Origin: Inia geoffrensis
Taxonomy: Eukaryota; Chordata; Mammalia; Artiodactyla; Iniidae
Length of the DNA: 64,000 nucleotides
Direction of reading: 5' to 3'
Assembly (NCBI GenBank): GCA_036417435.1
Contig: CM070907.1
Coordinates: 63,968,001 to 64,032,000 of the forward strand
In this document: positions 35,761-47,104 of the stretch, piece by piece
How positions within the stretch are numbered: position 1 is the stretch's first letter
How the letters are laid out: every line of letters begins with the position of its first letter
Made by a program: the position numbers and the translations under genes
Notes under the pieces: model-generated
What the model was told of the DNA's origin: nothing
Databases searched by the model: none
What the model saw: only the letters and a program-made list of their open reading frames with translations

Positions 35761-35837
35761 TGTTCCAAGCACAAAGCCCTAACACCAAGTGTTATCAATC
35801 CCATGAAGCCAGGACAGTATTTGACAGGGAAGGATTT

Positions 35838-36049
35838 TTTTTTTTTTTAATTTTGCGGTACGCAGGCCTCTCACTGCTGTGGCCTCTCCCGTTGCGGAGC
35901 ACAGGCTCCGGACATGCAGGCTCAGCGGCCACGGCTCACGGGCCCAGCCGCTCCGCGGCATGTGGGAATCCTCCCGGACCGGGGCACGAACCCGCGTCCC
36001 CCGCATCGGCAGGTGGACTCCCAACCACTGCGCCACCAGGGAAGCCCCA
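35838..36049 (-). mobile_element. CHR-type SINE, short form, antisense, perfect 14-bp target-site duplication
   Basis: Reverse copy reading from poly-T to 'ccaccagggaagcc'. It is flanked by acagggaaggattt at 35824-35837 and 36050-36063. It lies only about 167 bases from the plus-strand SINE at 35454. Confidence 0.97.
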
Positions 36050-36063
36050 ACAGGGAAGGATTT

Positions 36064-37015
36064 AGTTCCAACCTGCCTCTGCTTGTTTGTTCTTAAAATA
36101 TCTGAACCGTATTTGAGCGTCGATGCCCTGAGTCACTGCACAAGAGGCTTAGGTCTAGAGCAAGCTGCTGCTTGTGGAAGTAATGTTCACTTAATAATGC
36201 ATTGCTTCTTTATCAATCAAGGAGGCCCAACCCAACATCACATCTGAAGCAGAGGTCTCAGGAAGACACATTATGTTATCGGCCTTTGGGACACAAAAGA
36301 GCATCTGCAACAGACTTCTAATTCGGTGTACAACCCAGCCATCACCTCCTGACTGATCAGTAAGCCAAGTGTGTGATGACAGGCTGCCCCCAACCCAAAG
36401 GAGGCAAGATCAAGTTCTAAACTGGCACCGAACAAAAACATATTTTAGTCAAAGGCAAATCCCAGCTGTGTGGGAGTCTAATAAATTACCACCGCATATA
36501 GAAGGATTGAGCTAAAACCTGCGTGGCCTCAGATGTGCAGCCAGCACGGTAGTGCAGGCCCCCAGGCCTTTACACGTTCACTAATCTACATGCATCTAGC
36601 CCACATGGGAAGGCGGTCACCACGCCTTGCAGTTTAAGAAGGCCCCGCTGCGTGAAATGCGCTGGTCCCTAATCACAGCGACTGGACCAAGCGGGCTTCA
36701 TTCATTCTTTCCCTGACCATCAAGCTCAAGAGATCAAAAAACTGCAAAGAAGTAGGTGAGGAGTCAGTGGAAGTTTATGGCAAAAAATCATTGTTGGCAT
36801 GTGGATCAAAGGAGGAGGTTGACCCACTCTGGGAAATACAATGCCCCCCTGCAGTGAAATGCCCTGAAGTCCGGGATGATTAAGGTCAAGTAGGTGTATT
36901 TCCTCCCAATAGGCTATTTGTAGACATTTCTTAGGCAACAAGAGCATGAGGCTAACTGTAAAGCAGTGACATTAAGGTTCATAAAATTGAGAGGAAAGGG
37001 GTTAGGACTCGATTG
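36064..37015. other. Unique sequence
   Basis: No repeat or coding feature recognised. Confidence 0.4.
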
Positions 37016-37019
37016 AGAT

Positions 37020-37230
37020 CATTCAAAGAGCAAATGTTTATTGAGCATCTCAAGTCAGGCGTAGAGAATATTGTGTGACAAGACAGTCTCTGTCCTCAAG
37101 GTGCTCAGGATCTAGTGTGGAACACAAATCAACCAGCCTTGACAACAGGGTGCTCAGTGCCGAAAGGAAAGAAACATGGAGGGAGAAGACAAATGGGAGG
37201 CGACTCAAGTCTAGTTTGGGGAGTGGGAAT
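37020..37230 (+). repeat. Old repeat fragment, possibly same family as 33870
   Basis: Words 'gcaaatgtttattgagcatc' and 'tctgtcctcaaggtgctcag' are typical of old mammalian repeats. Confidence 0.4.
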
Positions 37231-38034
37231 AGAACATCCCTTCCCAAAAGAGGCCAGAGATAAGCTGGGGCCAGCAACGTTTTGGTCGCTCACTTGCTAC
37301 TACATGAATAGGATGGGGATGATTCGTCCTATGAAGATACCCTATAAAATGGGGTTGATAATTGCCTGTTTAATGTAAGTAAAATATGTCTGATGTCTTG
37401 TAATATGTAAGCAGATTTACTCTGTTGCCACAATCTACATGGATAACAGAAGAGGTCAAATTTTAGAAGAAAGGCACAATATTAGTTTTGTTTGTTTTTC
37501 TTTAAAAGAGAAGTTGAAATGGATGTATTGCTGAATTTGCATCAATCAGAAAATCTAGACTCCTGTAGGGAACTTGGAATCACCCAGTTCCAGTTCTGTC
37601 ATCGTTCTGAATGTGCCTGAATCATTCAAAGCAGATGTGAATGAGAATCGTCATTGTGATTCAGTGGACTGAAAATCTGGAGGTGGGCGTCCTCTGCCTA
37701 CTTCTGCAACAAATGACGATCTCTGCGGCATCACTTGACTTTCTCAGCCTGTCTCTATATCTGAAAATGAGATGCTGGATGAGAACAATGGTTTTCAAAA
37801 GCTTTTTTTTTTAATGACAATCCACAGTAAAAACTGGCATTTCACATGGTGACTCGGTATAATACTTATCTTTATTAAGTTTAATACATGTACTATTTTT
37901 TCATTCTATTCTAACCCATTTCTTTAACATAAAAATGCTGGTTAGACCCAAGCTAATTTCACGTCCAACAATTCCAGACTAGGTCATATCTAAGGGAGCT
38001 TCCAACCCTGATCCTGGAACTTGTCAACACGATC
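37231..38034. other. Mostly unique AT-richer sequence
   Basis: A weak MIR-like sense segment is possible near 37650-37780. Nothing firm. Confidence 0.35.
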
Positions 38035-38205
38035 ATCTAATACTTAGTGCCATACAGTTTTCAAAATGATTTCACCCCTGCGATCCTCATGGCAGTGGTG
38101 TGACATGGGCAGAGAGGCTAATGAGATTCAGCACAGATCGCACGGCGAGATTATGGCAGAGCAGGGACCAGACCCTGACTGCACAACAGCAGTGATGCTT
38201 GGCCT
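38035..38205 (-). repeat. Possible MIR fragment
   Basis: Degenerate reverse MIR-like words: 'tttcaaaatgatttcacccc' and 'ggcagagcagggaccagacc'. Confidence 0.45.
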
Positions 38206-39925
38206 GTTCAGCAGCTCTTCTTCTCTCAGAGAATTCCATCTCCTGACGACCCTCTGCCCTCAAGCTTCACCTTAAATGCCTCTCCTGATCTGTCAAAAGC
38301 GGGAGGCAAACCCAGAGAACGTGTTCGAAGAATGTAATGTTAGCTTTCATGTTCATGCCCTTGTTACACCCTTCAGGAACTACCCAGTGCCTGCCACAAA
38401 TGCATGAAACTCAGTCCCTGCCCTGGAGGAGCTCGGAGTCTAGCAGAAAAAAATCCACCCACAGACCCACCCACTAAGTCCTGGTCCCTTTCAAAGCTGC
38501 CCTTCTCTTGTTTTCTCAGTGATAACCTCAGTCGTTCTGTTTAACTCAGCAAGTCTCCCCATCTGGCTGATGGAAAGTGCCAAGCGCCAAGCCTTCCCTG
38601 GAAACTCTCTGAGTGCTGGAGGTCAGCAGGACAGCAAGAGGGTGGCACCTCAGTGGGAAGAGAGGGGCGGCTCCTAGGCAGTGATGCTCCTTCCATTGTC
38701 TGCCCTCCCTCCCCAAGGGCGAATGCGGGAGGCCAACAGCCTCTCACAGCATCACTCCAGATACCCTCCTCACCCCAGACCAGCATCAGCTGACTTCAGG
38801 GATACACAAAAAAATCTTTAACATCATGAAAAGTTCAGGCCCCTAGATTTATGGATAATGTCCCATTTATATTATTTAGGAGGAAATAAATTACATCAAG
38901 AACGAGGGCAAGGGGCAAGAGTGCTTTTAGGGAACCATTAACTTAGGGCTAAAAAAAAAAAGAGAGAGACATTCAAGTCCTTGTTTTATTTTTTTTTAAC
39001 TATTCATAAAGCATTAAGTGCTAACTGTAATATGCCAGTATTTCTAAAGCAATGATTGTTCAAACAATCACAGTCAGTAGTGGTAATTTATTATTTTGCT
39101 TTCCAGCATCTATCCCTCCTCCCTCTGATGACAATACACAGATTTACTCGGGGGGGCAGGGTGGGGAGCCATATCCCCTTTATTCTAAGCCAGTTGGTAT
39201 GGGTGCCCCTAACCTAAACTCTCTCTTTAAATCCAGGGGTGAGCCCTGACTTACTTAAATTACGGTGACCGGTTTGGGGATGGAAGGGAATCCAATCGGA
39301 GTCCATGAGACAGAAAGCCTCTTTTTCTGAGGCTCCAGAGAAAGTGTCCTTTCTCTTCCACAGGAGCTATCAGAAGAAAATGTCTTTCTATCCCTGGATG
39401 GTGTGGTATGAAAAAAGGAGATGGGGGACTGTGGCAGAATCGGGTGAAAGACTCTACTGGATGGAGTCTGAGGATGCAGCTGACCTTGCAAAAGCAGAGC
39501 AGAGACCCAGAGAGAACCTGCATCCTTAGGGATGCCATCTGGACTGCTGGGTCAAACCCTTCCTTCCTCTAGATATTTAGCTAAAGAAATCTCTTATTTG
39601 CTAAGCCAGTTTGAGCTCAGTGTTCTAACACTTGCTACCAAAGTAAATTTAAATTCATAAAACACCTTACCTATCCCAAAGTAGTAATATACAAAGGATT
39701 TAGGGTTTCTCTGGGGGGAAGCAGGGATTGTAGTGTGATAGATGGAGGTTGAGAGAAAATTTTCTTTCTTAGCTTCCATTAATTCTGCAGGAAACAATCA
39801 CAATACTTAGTATCTATATAATTGTTCCCATTTCTCAAAAACACCTTTTTCACAAGTACTTCCTCACTTGAATTTCAAAATCCTGATTCAAAGAAATTAT
39901 TCAAACTTTTATTTTGTAGAAATTA
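38206..39925. other. Unique sequence upstream of the MIR cluster
   Basis: No gene recognised. Short low-complexity A and T runs lie near 38950-39000. Confidence 0.4.
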
Positions 39926-39929
39926 CTCA

Positions 39930-40640
39930 TTTACCAAGCACTTTATATAGTTTAAAATTTAAGTTCAGTAATTCCTTTGATTGTCACAATAACAGAATGT
40001 GGTAGGAATGGTGGGTCTATCATAATATCCACTTTAAGCAGGAGAAAGTCGAACCTCAGAGAAATTAAATGAGATGCCCAAGTTAACTCAAGGAGGTGTT
40101 GGGAGACAGGCCTCAAATCCAGGTCTCTTGGTTTTAACACCAATGATATTAAACTCTACTCCTAGAAACAAGTGTGTGTGCTCCTAAACACTGGGTTAGC
40201 AGTGGGCTGAACTTGACCCAAGCACCAGAAATCCAGACCCAGGTTCCAGTGGCAGAGCTAGAACTAACTAGCTGGTGACCTTGGGCAAGTTCGCTTAGTC
40301 TTGTTTTCTCATTTGTAAAAGGAGAGGTTGGAATTAGGATCTGTGATGCCCTTCCAAGGTCTAAAACGTTCCATAATTCTAGACTTTCTTGCCCTCGCTC
40401 AAATTAAAAATCTTTTCCTCAGAATAATTATAACCTTAGCTGACATTTGTTCTCACTGGATGCCAGGTACTGTGTTAAGAACGCTACCTCCATTTTTTCC
40501 TTAAATCTCACGACACTCCCGAGACAACTGCTTCGCTTTTACAGACAGGTAAACTTGGACAGACAGAGGTTAAATGAACTGCCCAAGATCAACAGAATCA
40601 GCAAGCATCAAGGGGAGATCTGACCTCAAGTCAGACTGGC
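39930..40640. repeat. Cluster of three MIR fragments (-, +, -)
   Basis: A reverse fragment at 39930-40150 ('cacaataacagaatgtggta', 'gcctcaaatccaggtctc'), a sense fragment at 40215-40385 ('gctggtgaccttgggcaagt') and a reverse fragment at 40435-40635 ('ggatgccaggtactgtgtta', 'aaatgaactgcccaagatca'). Confidence 0.75.
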
Positions 40641-40883
40641 CATGAGGACCTTAACCCAGTCTATATTCGTTCTTACGAAAGAAATTAGGCTTCCTGCATT
40701 ACTGATTACCTCTTTCCACGCAGAAGAGGTGTCGTAAAAAAGCCAAACCGAGTTACACCAAGCCTCCCCAAGGCAAAAATGTAAAGCCGCTGGAAGGATC
40801 CTCCCCGGGCCCAGGGGGCGGGGCGCCCATCCCGCGGGCCGCAGAATAGTGGCTTGGGCCGCCCTACCCTTCCGGACCTTTAC

Positions 40884-41066
40884 CTTGTTGAGATGCGGGT
40901 TCCTGGTGACATCGTATCCGCGCTTCTTCAGGGGCACCGGGCGCGCCGGGCCGGCCTTGGAGTGGCAGCCTCGGGCGGGCGCGGGGTGCTCCCAGTGCCG
41001 GGCAGCGCTGCAGGTCCGGCCGGGTAGGAGAGCCAGCCGCGCGCCCGTGCCCAGCGCGGCGCCCAT
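40884..41066 (-). CDS. ME3: ME3 first coding exon: mitochondrial NADP-dependent malic enzyme, N-terminus
   Basis: ME3 decarboxylates malate to pyruvate with NADP+ in the mitochondrial matrix. This exon encodes the first 61 residues. It begins MGAALGTGARLALLPGR, an Arg-rich, acid-free presequence fitting mitochondrial import. It continues through CHSKAGPARPVPLKK to RGYDVTRNPHLNK, the conserved start of the malic-enzyme N-terminal domain. The match to the known mammalian ME3 N-terminus, including GYDVTRNPHLNK, is what identifies it. Human ME3 continues with a Gly at the next codon, from the next exon. The exon ends in AAG|GTAAAGG (donor at 40883-40882), leaving phase 0. I chose the ATG at 41066-41064 because it aligns with the family start; an in-frame ATG at 41135 would add an unsupported extension. 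The rest of the gene must lie at lower coordinates outside the window. Confidence 0.93.
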
Positions 41067-41080
41067 GGCCCTTGCGCAGA

Positions 41081-41458
41081 CCTGGCACGGGGAGACACCA
41101 AGGTCAGGGGCGCCTTCCGGCCAGCCAGGACCCACGCGCGCCGCGGGGCACCGAGCCAGTGCCAGGGACGCGTGCTCCGGGAGAGGGCAGGGGTCCCGCA
41201 GGGTTTAAGGCGCCAGCCCCCCGCCCCTCCCGCGCGGCCACCTGCGCGGCTCTCCCTGCTCGCTTGTGGTGCACAGGCCTCGCCGAGTCCCCGGCAAAGC
41301 GAAAGCAAGCTCAGGAAGCCGATCCGGTGCGGGCCAGAGGCCGCGCCACCCACGCCCCCATCCGCTAAGAGGAGAAGAGGCGACTGCACGCCGAGGGGTC
41401 CCCGAACCTCCAACCCCGCTCGGTGGCTCGCCGAGGTCCCCTGCTTCCCCAGCCCACC
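41081..41458 (-). other. ME3: Candidate 5' UTR intron boundaries of ME3
   Basis: On the minus strand, tgtctccccgtgccag ends at 41082, 15 bases before the ATG codon, and looks like a splice acceptor (exon would begin 41081). Upstream, cagcacag|gtgggctgg at 41458/41457 looks like a donor. Together they would define an intron of about 376 bases within the CpG island and a non-coding first exon upstream. Inference only; the exon may instead simply start within the island. Confidence 0.35.
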
Positions 41459-41874
41459 TGTGCTGCACCCGGAGCTGATGTCTACGCGGCCGGGCTGCGG
41501 GGCAGGCGGGGCGAGACGCTGCGGTGCCGTTATACCTCCCCTGCCAATGGCTGGACCGCGCCGGCGGCCGCGAGAGCTCGAGGCTGGTGCATTCTGGAAA
41601 GAGCGGTCCAGAAACCTTTGTTCGCAGTGCGGGGCCTCCCCTGAGGGAGCGCGAGAAGCGCCTCACAGCCGTGTGCACGTGCCTCCCCGGTGACAAAATG
41701 AAGCGTAGGATATTCCCTGAGCCTGTGCGTCTTGACAAGCCCTACGCACAGATGGGGCTTAGCATTTAGGGATCAACGTACCCTCTTACAGTCCCACCAT
41801 TTGGAGAAGGCCCTGGCTTCTGGATAACGAGTAGAAACCCTCAGGCACCCAGCGCTGTGTTGTGTTGCGTTGTG

Positions 41875-42085
41875 CTGCCGAGTACAACAGCCATTAGCCA
41901 CATGTGGCTCCATACCTTTAAACAAATTACTTTGAATGGAATAGTATTTAAACTCTAGTTCCTCAGTCACACTAGCCACATATCACGTGCTCAAGAGCCA
42001 CTTGCACATAGGAGCTTTGGGACTGGATAGCTCAAGTATGGAACATTTCCATCTTTGCAGAAAGTTCTATCAGACATCGCTGATA
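41875..42085. repeat. MER5A-type hAT-Charlie element
   Basis: Recognisable words: 'attagccacatgtggctcca', 'gttcctcagtcacactagcc', 'catatcacgtgctcaagagc', 'ggaacatttccatctttgca', 'gaaagttctatcagaca'. An ancient non-autonomous DNA transposon. Confidence 0.8.
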
Positions 42086-42179
42086 TAGGGTCCCCAGTTA
42101 CTAAGCAGGCTCCTGGGGACCCCACGAAGCCTGACATGAATTGTTGGGACCAGGCAAGAACCTTGGAGTCCATCTAGCC

Positions 42180-42720
42180 CTGAATTTAATTTTACCCTTT
42201 TTCCACACAGTAGCCAGGAAATTCCTTTTAACACGAACATTTCATTGCGTGTGGAATAAAATCCAGACTCTTTTTGGTGCCCACAGGTTATCCTGTAGTC
42301 TGGCTGCTGCCAACTTCTTCTGGCTCATCCCACTCGTCTCCCTCTCACTGAGCTCTGGCCACACTTGCTCCTTCCTGTGTTTCCACCCCACCCAATTCCC
42401 TCTCACCTCAGGGCCTTTGCACTTGCTATTGCCTCTGTTTGGAATGCTCATGCTCTCAAGTCTCCAATAAGTTGTCAACTTGAAGGCCTCTCCTCCACTC
42501 CATCCAATGTCAGCCTCCACTAGGGACTAAGTAGTGAAGGATTTTTTTCCATTCTTAAAACTTAACACAGCCAGTAGTTAGCTCGTTTTTCTAATTGTTT
42601 ATTCTCTGTCTTCCCCTAGAATGTAAGCTTCATGAGGAAAGGCTCTTTGCCTATAGACCTGTATCCTCACTTCTAGCTCGGTGCCTGGTACATAGTTGCA
42701 CAATAAATAGTAGTTGGGTG
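42180..42720 (+). repeat. L2 (LINE-2) 3' region
   Basis: L2 words in order: 'gtggaataaaatccagactc', 'acctcagggcctttgcactt', 'ctgtttggaatgctcatgct', 'agaatgtaagcttcatgagg', 'gtgcctggtacatagttgca'. Confidence 0.88.
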
Positions 42721-43024
42721 AAGGAACGGAAGTGACAGCCACTTTCATAAGGATTGTGAACCCTCAGACTGCCAGACAAATGACATGGTCCTCTACTCGT
42801 TCCCCTTCAAACCTCCCGTGCAAGCAGCCTTCAGAATGTGCATTCTGGCTTTGTTCTAAGTACAAAGCAGGTATTGTGGCACTCGGGGCTGCCCCTGCCT
42901 GGATTCAGTATTCTCTGCTGTCCCTCAGAAACAATCATCTCCTCCTTCACTCTCTCCCCTTTCCAGTCCAATCTCCAATACGCAGCTCAATTATCTATAT
43001 AAAACATTACTTTCCAAAACAGAA

Positions 43025-43125
43025 TTGAAATTACCTGGTGGGGGGATGGGATGGGGACCAAGATACAGATTTCCAGGCCCCTGCCACAAAGATTCCAGTT
43101 CAGTAGGGTTTAAATGCCTGAAGTC
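43025..43125. repeat. hAT/MER-type repeat fragment
   Basis: Words 'gaaattacctggtggggg', 'cagatttccaggcccctgcc' and 'ttccagttcagtagggttta' fit a Charlie-type non-autonomous element. Confidence 0.5.
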
Positions 43126-43308
43126 GGGTTTACTCTTGGACTGTACATTTATATAAACACAAAAATGATCCTTTTTTTTTTTCTTAAACCAGTTTGAGTC
43201 AGATTTTTGGTTGCTTCCAACCAGGAGTATTAACTGATACTTTTCCTCTCAACACTGTTTTTATATCTGCCAAACTTCCCACCAGTCGACAAACATCTTG
43301 AGGGTAGG

Positions 43309-43309
<1 letters not shown>

Positions 43310-43341
<32 letters not shown>
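43310..43341 (+). repeat. (GT)n microsatellite
   Basis: Sixteen uninterrupted TG/GT units followed by degenerate gtatgtatgtgtgtg. Confidence 0.97.
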
Positions 43342-43342
<1 letters not shown>

Positions 43343-43369
43343 ACCTCTGTGTATGTATGTGTGTGCTTC

Positions 43370-44780
43370 CATCTTTGGTACCTGACACATTAACAAATCG
43401 TCCAGAACTTTTGAATAGTCTGCCTTTCCTTGATACAATGACCGTTGTCTCACCTGGAGCACATTTAATAGGTAACCTCAAGTCATTTGAAACTTAACTA
43501 GAAACCAGGATGTAATCAAAGGTTACAATATAAGCCAATATAATTTTTATACAATCTATTCACTAGAGCGTGTACAGCTTACGTCTAAGATTCTCTCACC
43601 TGTAGCCTATATCCTCTTAACCCAGATGTAAATCTAACAATATTATTTTTCTTTCCCCTGTGTTTGATCTTTGGCCAAGTTAAGGAAAGGTGCCAAAGGC
43701 AGGTTCACCAGGTGGGGCGGCAGAAGGCAGTGACAAGAGGAGAGGGCTGCTCTGTTCTACAGACCCAGGTTCTTTCTCCAGGGTGTTGGTCTCCCCTCCA
43801 CGGAAGCACGAATGCCACCACAACAGCATCCCAGCCCGTGGAAAGGGAAAAGAGGAAGCGGAGGGCACTCCTTTAGGGAAGTGATGCGGAAATGGCTCAC
43901 ATTACACCTACTCACGTTCTGCTGGTGAAACCTGTCACACAGTCACAGCAGCTACAAGGAAGCCTGGAAATACTTTCTCTAGCAGGAAAGGTAATATATA
44001 CCCTCTGCTAAAGCTCAGTAGGGGAGTCTACTACTAAAAGGAGGAAGGGGAGAATGATTCCTGGGGACTAGTAACTACCAGTCTGGATATAATACTCATT
44101 TTATATGAAAGTGCTTGGCGTGGAGTGGATGCTCAGAAACTGTTAACTATTATTATTGGCGTGTGTGATTTCCGTCTCTGGTTTCCTGGCACATTCCTTG
44201 CTTTTAGACCTCAACAGAGGATTACAGAGGCCAGGTTCAGAGCCACGGAACTATTTCAGAACTTCTTCAGCTCCGTGCTACTCTGACTTCCTTAGCAAGC
44301 CAGCCCTGTGGTCTGGTCCAGCGCTAGATAGACCTGATGAGTCTCCATAATTTGTCTTGGTCTCTCTGCCTTCACATCCCATTTACTGACTTCTGCTATG
44401 GTTGTAATGCTGCTTCCTGGGGTGGCAGGAAAGGAATCCCATTCCCATCCTCCCTGGTCAGAGTTCCCATATCCCCCTTGCATGTAGTACAAAAAATTGG
44501 TAAAAGGGCAGGAAAGCAGCTTCAAATTAGGGTTTTAGTTCGTTTGACTGCCTTGAAACAAGACCACTGGTCTCTTGTAAGGAGATTTTAATGAGACTCC
44601 CTACGCGTTTTTAAAAATGGAGGTGCATTAAAATATTTTCCAGCTAATCCCATTGCTTCACAAACGTATAATATTCTACGCAACGTGTTATGAATGTGGT
44701 AAACTCTTTAATACACGTTACTGCTAGGAATATTTGGAGACACTTCAACTCTGTTGTTTACACAGAAAGCAGATGGTGAG
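43370..44780. other. Unique sequence
   Basis: No gene or clear repeat. Frames up to 84 codons only. Confidence 0.4.
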
Positions 44781-44789
44781 GAACATTTA

Positions 44790-45060
44790 CTTCCCCCCGG
44801 TCCTCATACTCGCCACTCCGCGTACATGCCCTGCATTCTGGGTCTTTGCTCAAGCAGTTTCTTCTGCTCCCAACACCTGCCAGTCGAAGCCCTGCCCTTC
44901 AGCTTCACTCAAACACCACATCCTCCGGCAAGTCTTCTCAGATTCCTCAACCTGCGCTCGCCTCTCTCCCACATGCTCCCCAAACTTTATCTGTAAACGT
45001 CTCCTCCTGCACTTTTATAGTCCGTCTCACTGGGAAGTGATTTATTTATGTGCCCTTTTT
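44790..45060 (+). repeat. L2 (LINE-2) fragment
   Basis: L2 words: 'catgccctgcattctgggtc', 'ttcagcttcactcaaacacc', 'ggcaagtcttctcagattcc', 'ctgggaagtgatttatttat'. Confidence 0.7.
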
Positions 45061-45094
45061 CTCTGAGCCTCACAGGAGGCTCACAAAAGTAAAG

Positions 45095-45395
45095 GCAACA
45101 GTTTTTCATTCAGATAGTCCTGAGTTCACCAGTGACCAGCTTGTGTGACCTTGGGCATTTTATGTGACCTCTTTAAACCATATCATTTTCCTGGATTAAA
45201 AACTGGTGTTCTAATATGATTTCCCACATTGGTTTTTGGTGGAGCAATGTAGTCATCTGTTTCTCTTAAAGCTCATTGTAATGCACTTACCACATGCCAG
45301 GCACGGTTCTAGGAGTTTATAAACATTAACTCACTTAGTTAATAGTTAATAATACGAGTAATACTCTTTTTGTGCTTCTATGAAATACTGAGCTG
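45095..45395. repeat. Two MIR fragments (+ then -)
   Basis: Sense at 45095-45215 ('cttgtgtgaccttgggcatt') and reverse at 45270-45395 ('cacatgccaggcacggttct', 'aaacattaactcacttagtt'). Confidence 0.7.
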
Positions 45396-45399
45396 GTTA

Positions 45400-45880
45400 G
45401 TAAGCTATCTACCTCGGCTCCGGATCTTCCTTTCTACACGTTGGTTTATGGCTGGAGTTGGTACTCTGCAAACCAGTTCTTTGGGAGCAGCGGGTTTTCT
45501 ATTAATTCCTGTCAATAGGGGGCAGTAGGGGGAGACTGAGGCTGGAGAGGGGAGATGTCCTCCTTTCTGTTTGCTTGCCATTATTTCCTTTCAGTAATCC
45601 CTCCAGCCACAGCCTTTCACCCACCATCAACCATTGGTCCCAGCCTCTTCCACTCTCTAGAACCAGCCTCACCACGCTGCTGAAAACTCAGCAGTGGGTC
45701 ACTTCCTCCATGTGTTCAACTTCTGATGGTCCCAGGCTCTTCCCTTTTCTCCAGCCTTAGAAATGGGAGCTGCTTCCTATGGTTACTCTCTGTGGTTGCC
45801 CCTCCCTCTCACTCAGCCCTCTAACACCTGTGAAACCAGTTCTTTCTATTAAATTCTTTCTGTTGAGCTACACCTACTAC
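45400..45880. other. Unique pyrimidine-rich sequence
   Basis: Nothing recognised. Confidence 0.35.
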
Positions 45881-45884
45881 AGTT

Positions 45885-46005
45885 TTCTTGACTGGTACAA
45901 TTATTATCTCCATTTTACAGATAAGGACATAAGACCTGGAGAGGTTAAATAACTCACTGAAGTGGGCCAGGATTTAAACCCAGATTCCAGAGGCCATGGT
46001 GGTGA
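45885..46005 (-). repeat. MIR fragment
   Basis: 'tatctccattttacagataa', 'gagaggttaaataactcact', 'ggatttaaacccagattcc'. Confidence 0.75.
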
Positions 46006-47094
46006 CCAGGACACGAAGGGCTTACATTTGGGAAATGCTTAGCCTGGCCTGGTGTGGGCAAACACTAAAGGGACAGTGATAATCTGACCTCCAATCATCA
46101 TCCTCATTGTTACTCTCACCGTTGCATCCTACGTGACAACTAGCACAAGGGTGGGTACAATAAATGCCCATGGAACTGAATTTGATACACCTGAATAGGG
46201 AAGGACAACGTGGCATAGAGGGACCACAGAGCCTCTGCATCTGATCCCTCTGACTCCCTCCTTTGGAGCTGTTTCCAGGGTAACTGATTCTCCTTCTCTT
46301 CTTATCCCTCTCTCCACCTCCCTGCCACCCTCCCCCTGTCCCTTAAGTGGGAATAAACAGTCCTCTGACATTCTGAAAAAGTTACAAGGAGAAATGAAAG
46401 AGTAATTTTGTCGGGTAGCAGAAGAAAACATGTTTCTTATTTTTCTATTGCATTGCATTCTATTTCTCTATTCCTCTGTTGCAGTGCCATAATTTTGAGA
46501 TAGCTAATTTTAACAAGAGAAGAATATCTTTGAACTAACCACATTTCTAATAGAGGTGGCTGCCAGATCCGGTTACAGCTGCATACTGTTATCACAAAAC
46601 ACTTTGAAATCATTATTTATAAACTCATTCAGCCCTCTGTTCAAGCAATTGTGGTACCAAACATAATTGCTTCCAGATAGAAGGGTATAACATACTGCAT
46701 TTTTTTTTTTCTCATCAGACTCCTTGCCTGATTCTCATCTAGTTTTGCACTAATGCTGAACAGGCTCGCTTCCCTTCCTGGCCTGACCTACAGGCCAGTC
46801 TTTATTTTCATGGCTGGTTTAGGCACAAACAATTTATAATCCATTTCATACATGCCCCCGCTTCCGTCCCACAGCAAGAATGCCAAGAGGAAAATGTTCT
46901 GGATCAGGGTGACCAGGGAGAGGACGAATAACCAGCACTTCTTGTGTATTCTCTAGGCCTCTGGGTTTCCCAGAGGTTGTTTTTAAAAATCTATTTTCTG
47001 CCCCTCTTGAAACACTCTATTCAATCGCTCAGTCCTCTGACAGCCACCAGGCCATCCTTCCCTTCTGCTCCCAGCCCCTCAACCTCACACAAAA
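46006..47094. other. Unique sequence, no gene recognised
   Basis: 46480-46860 is free of repeat signatures and contains E-box- and AT-rich homeodomain-like words. It is a possible but unproven conserved non-coding element about 5.5 kb upstream of ME3. Confidence 0.35.
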
Positions 47095-47104
47095 GTTAGA
47101 CAAA

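Larger units (their letters stand above)
40800..41660. promoter_or_regulatory. ME3: CpG island, ME3 promoter region
   Basis: Strongly GC-rich with many CpGs, in sharp contrast to the AT-richer flanks. It covers the ME3 first coding exon and extends about 600 bases upstream of it on the minus strand. Visible elements are GC boxes (gggggcggggcgccc near 40812; ggcggggcgagac near 41506) and a CCAAT motif (gccaatgg near 41541). No TATA box is evident, as usual for housekeeping-type CpG promoters. Transcription start sites are not resolvable by eye. Confidence 0.85.

Noticed and set aside
1..40882. Further ME3 exons on the minus strand
   Set aside because: I looked for text encoding the next conserved blocks (e.g. 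the DRNEKLFYR region) and did not find them. The intron probably extends beyond the window.
41067..41135. In-frame upstream start for ME3 at 41135 giving a longer N-terminus
   Set aside because: The known ME3 start aligns with MGAALG at 41066. A candidate splice acceptor lies between the two ATGs.
41172..41738. Long frames on both strands in the CpG island (173 codons plus, 177 codons minus)
   Set aside because: GC-rich sequence lacks stop codons by composition. The frames are Pro/Arg/Gly-rich, overlap each other and match no family.
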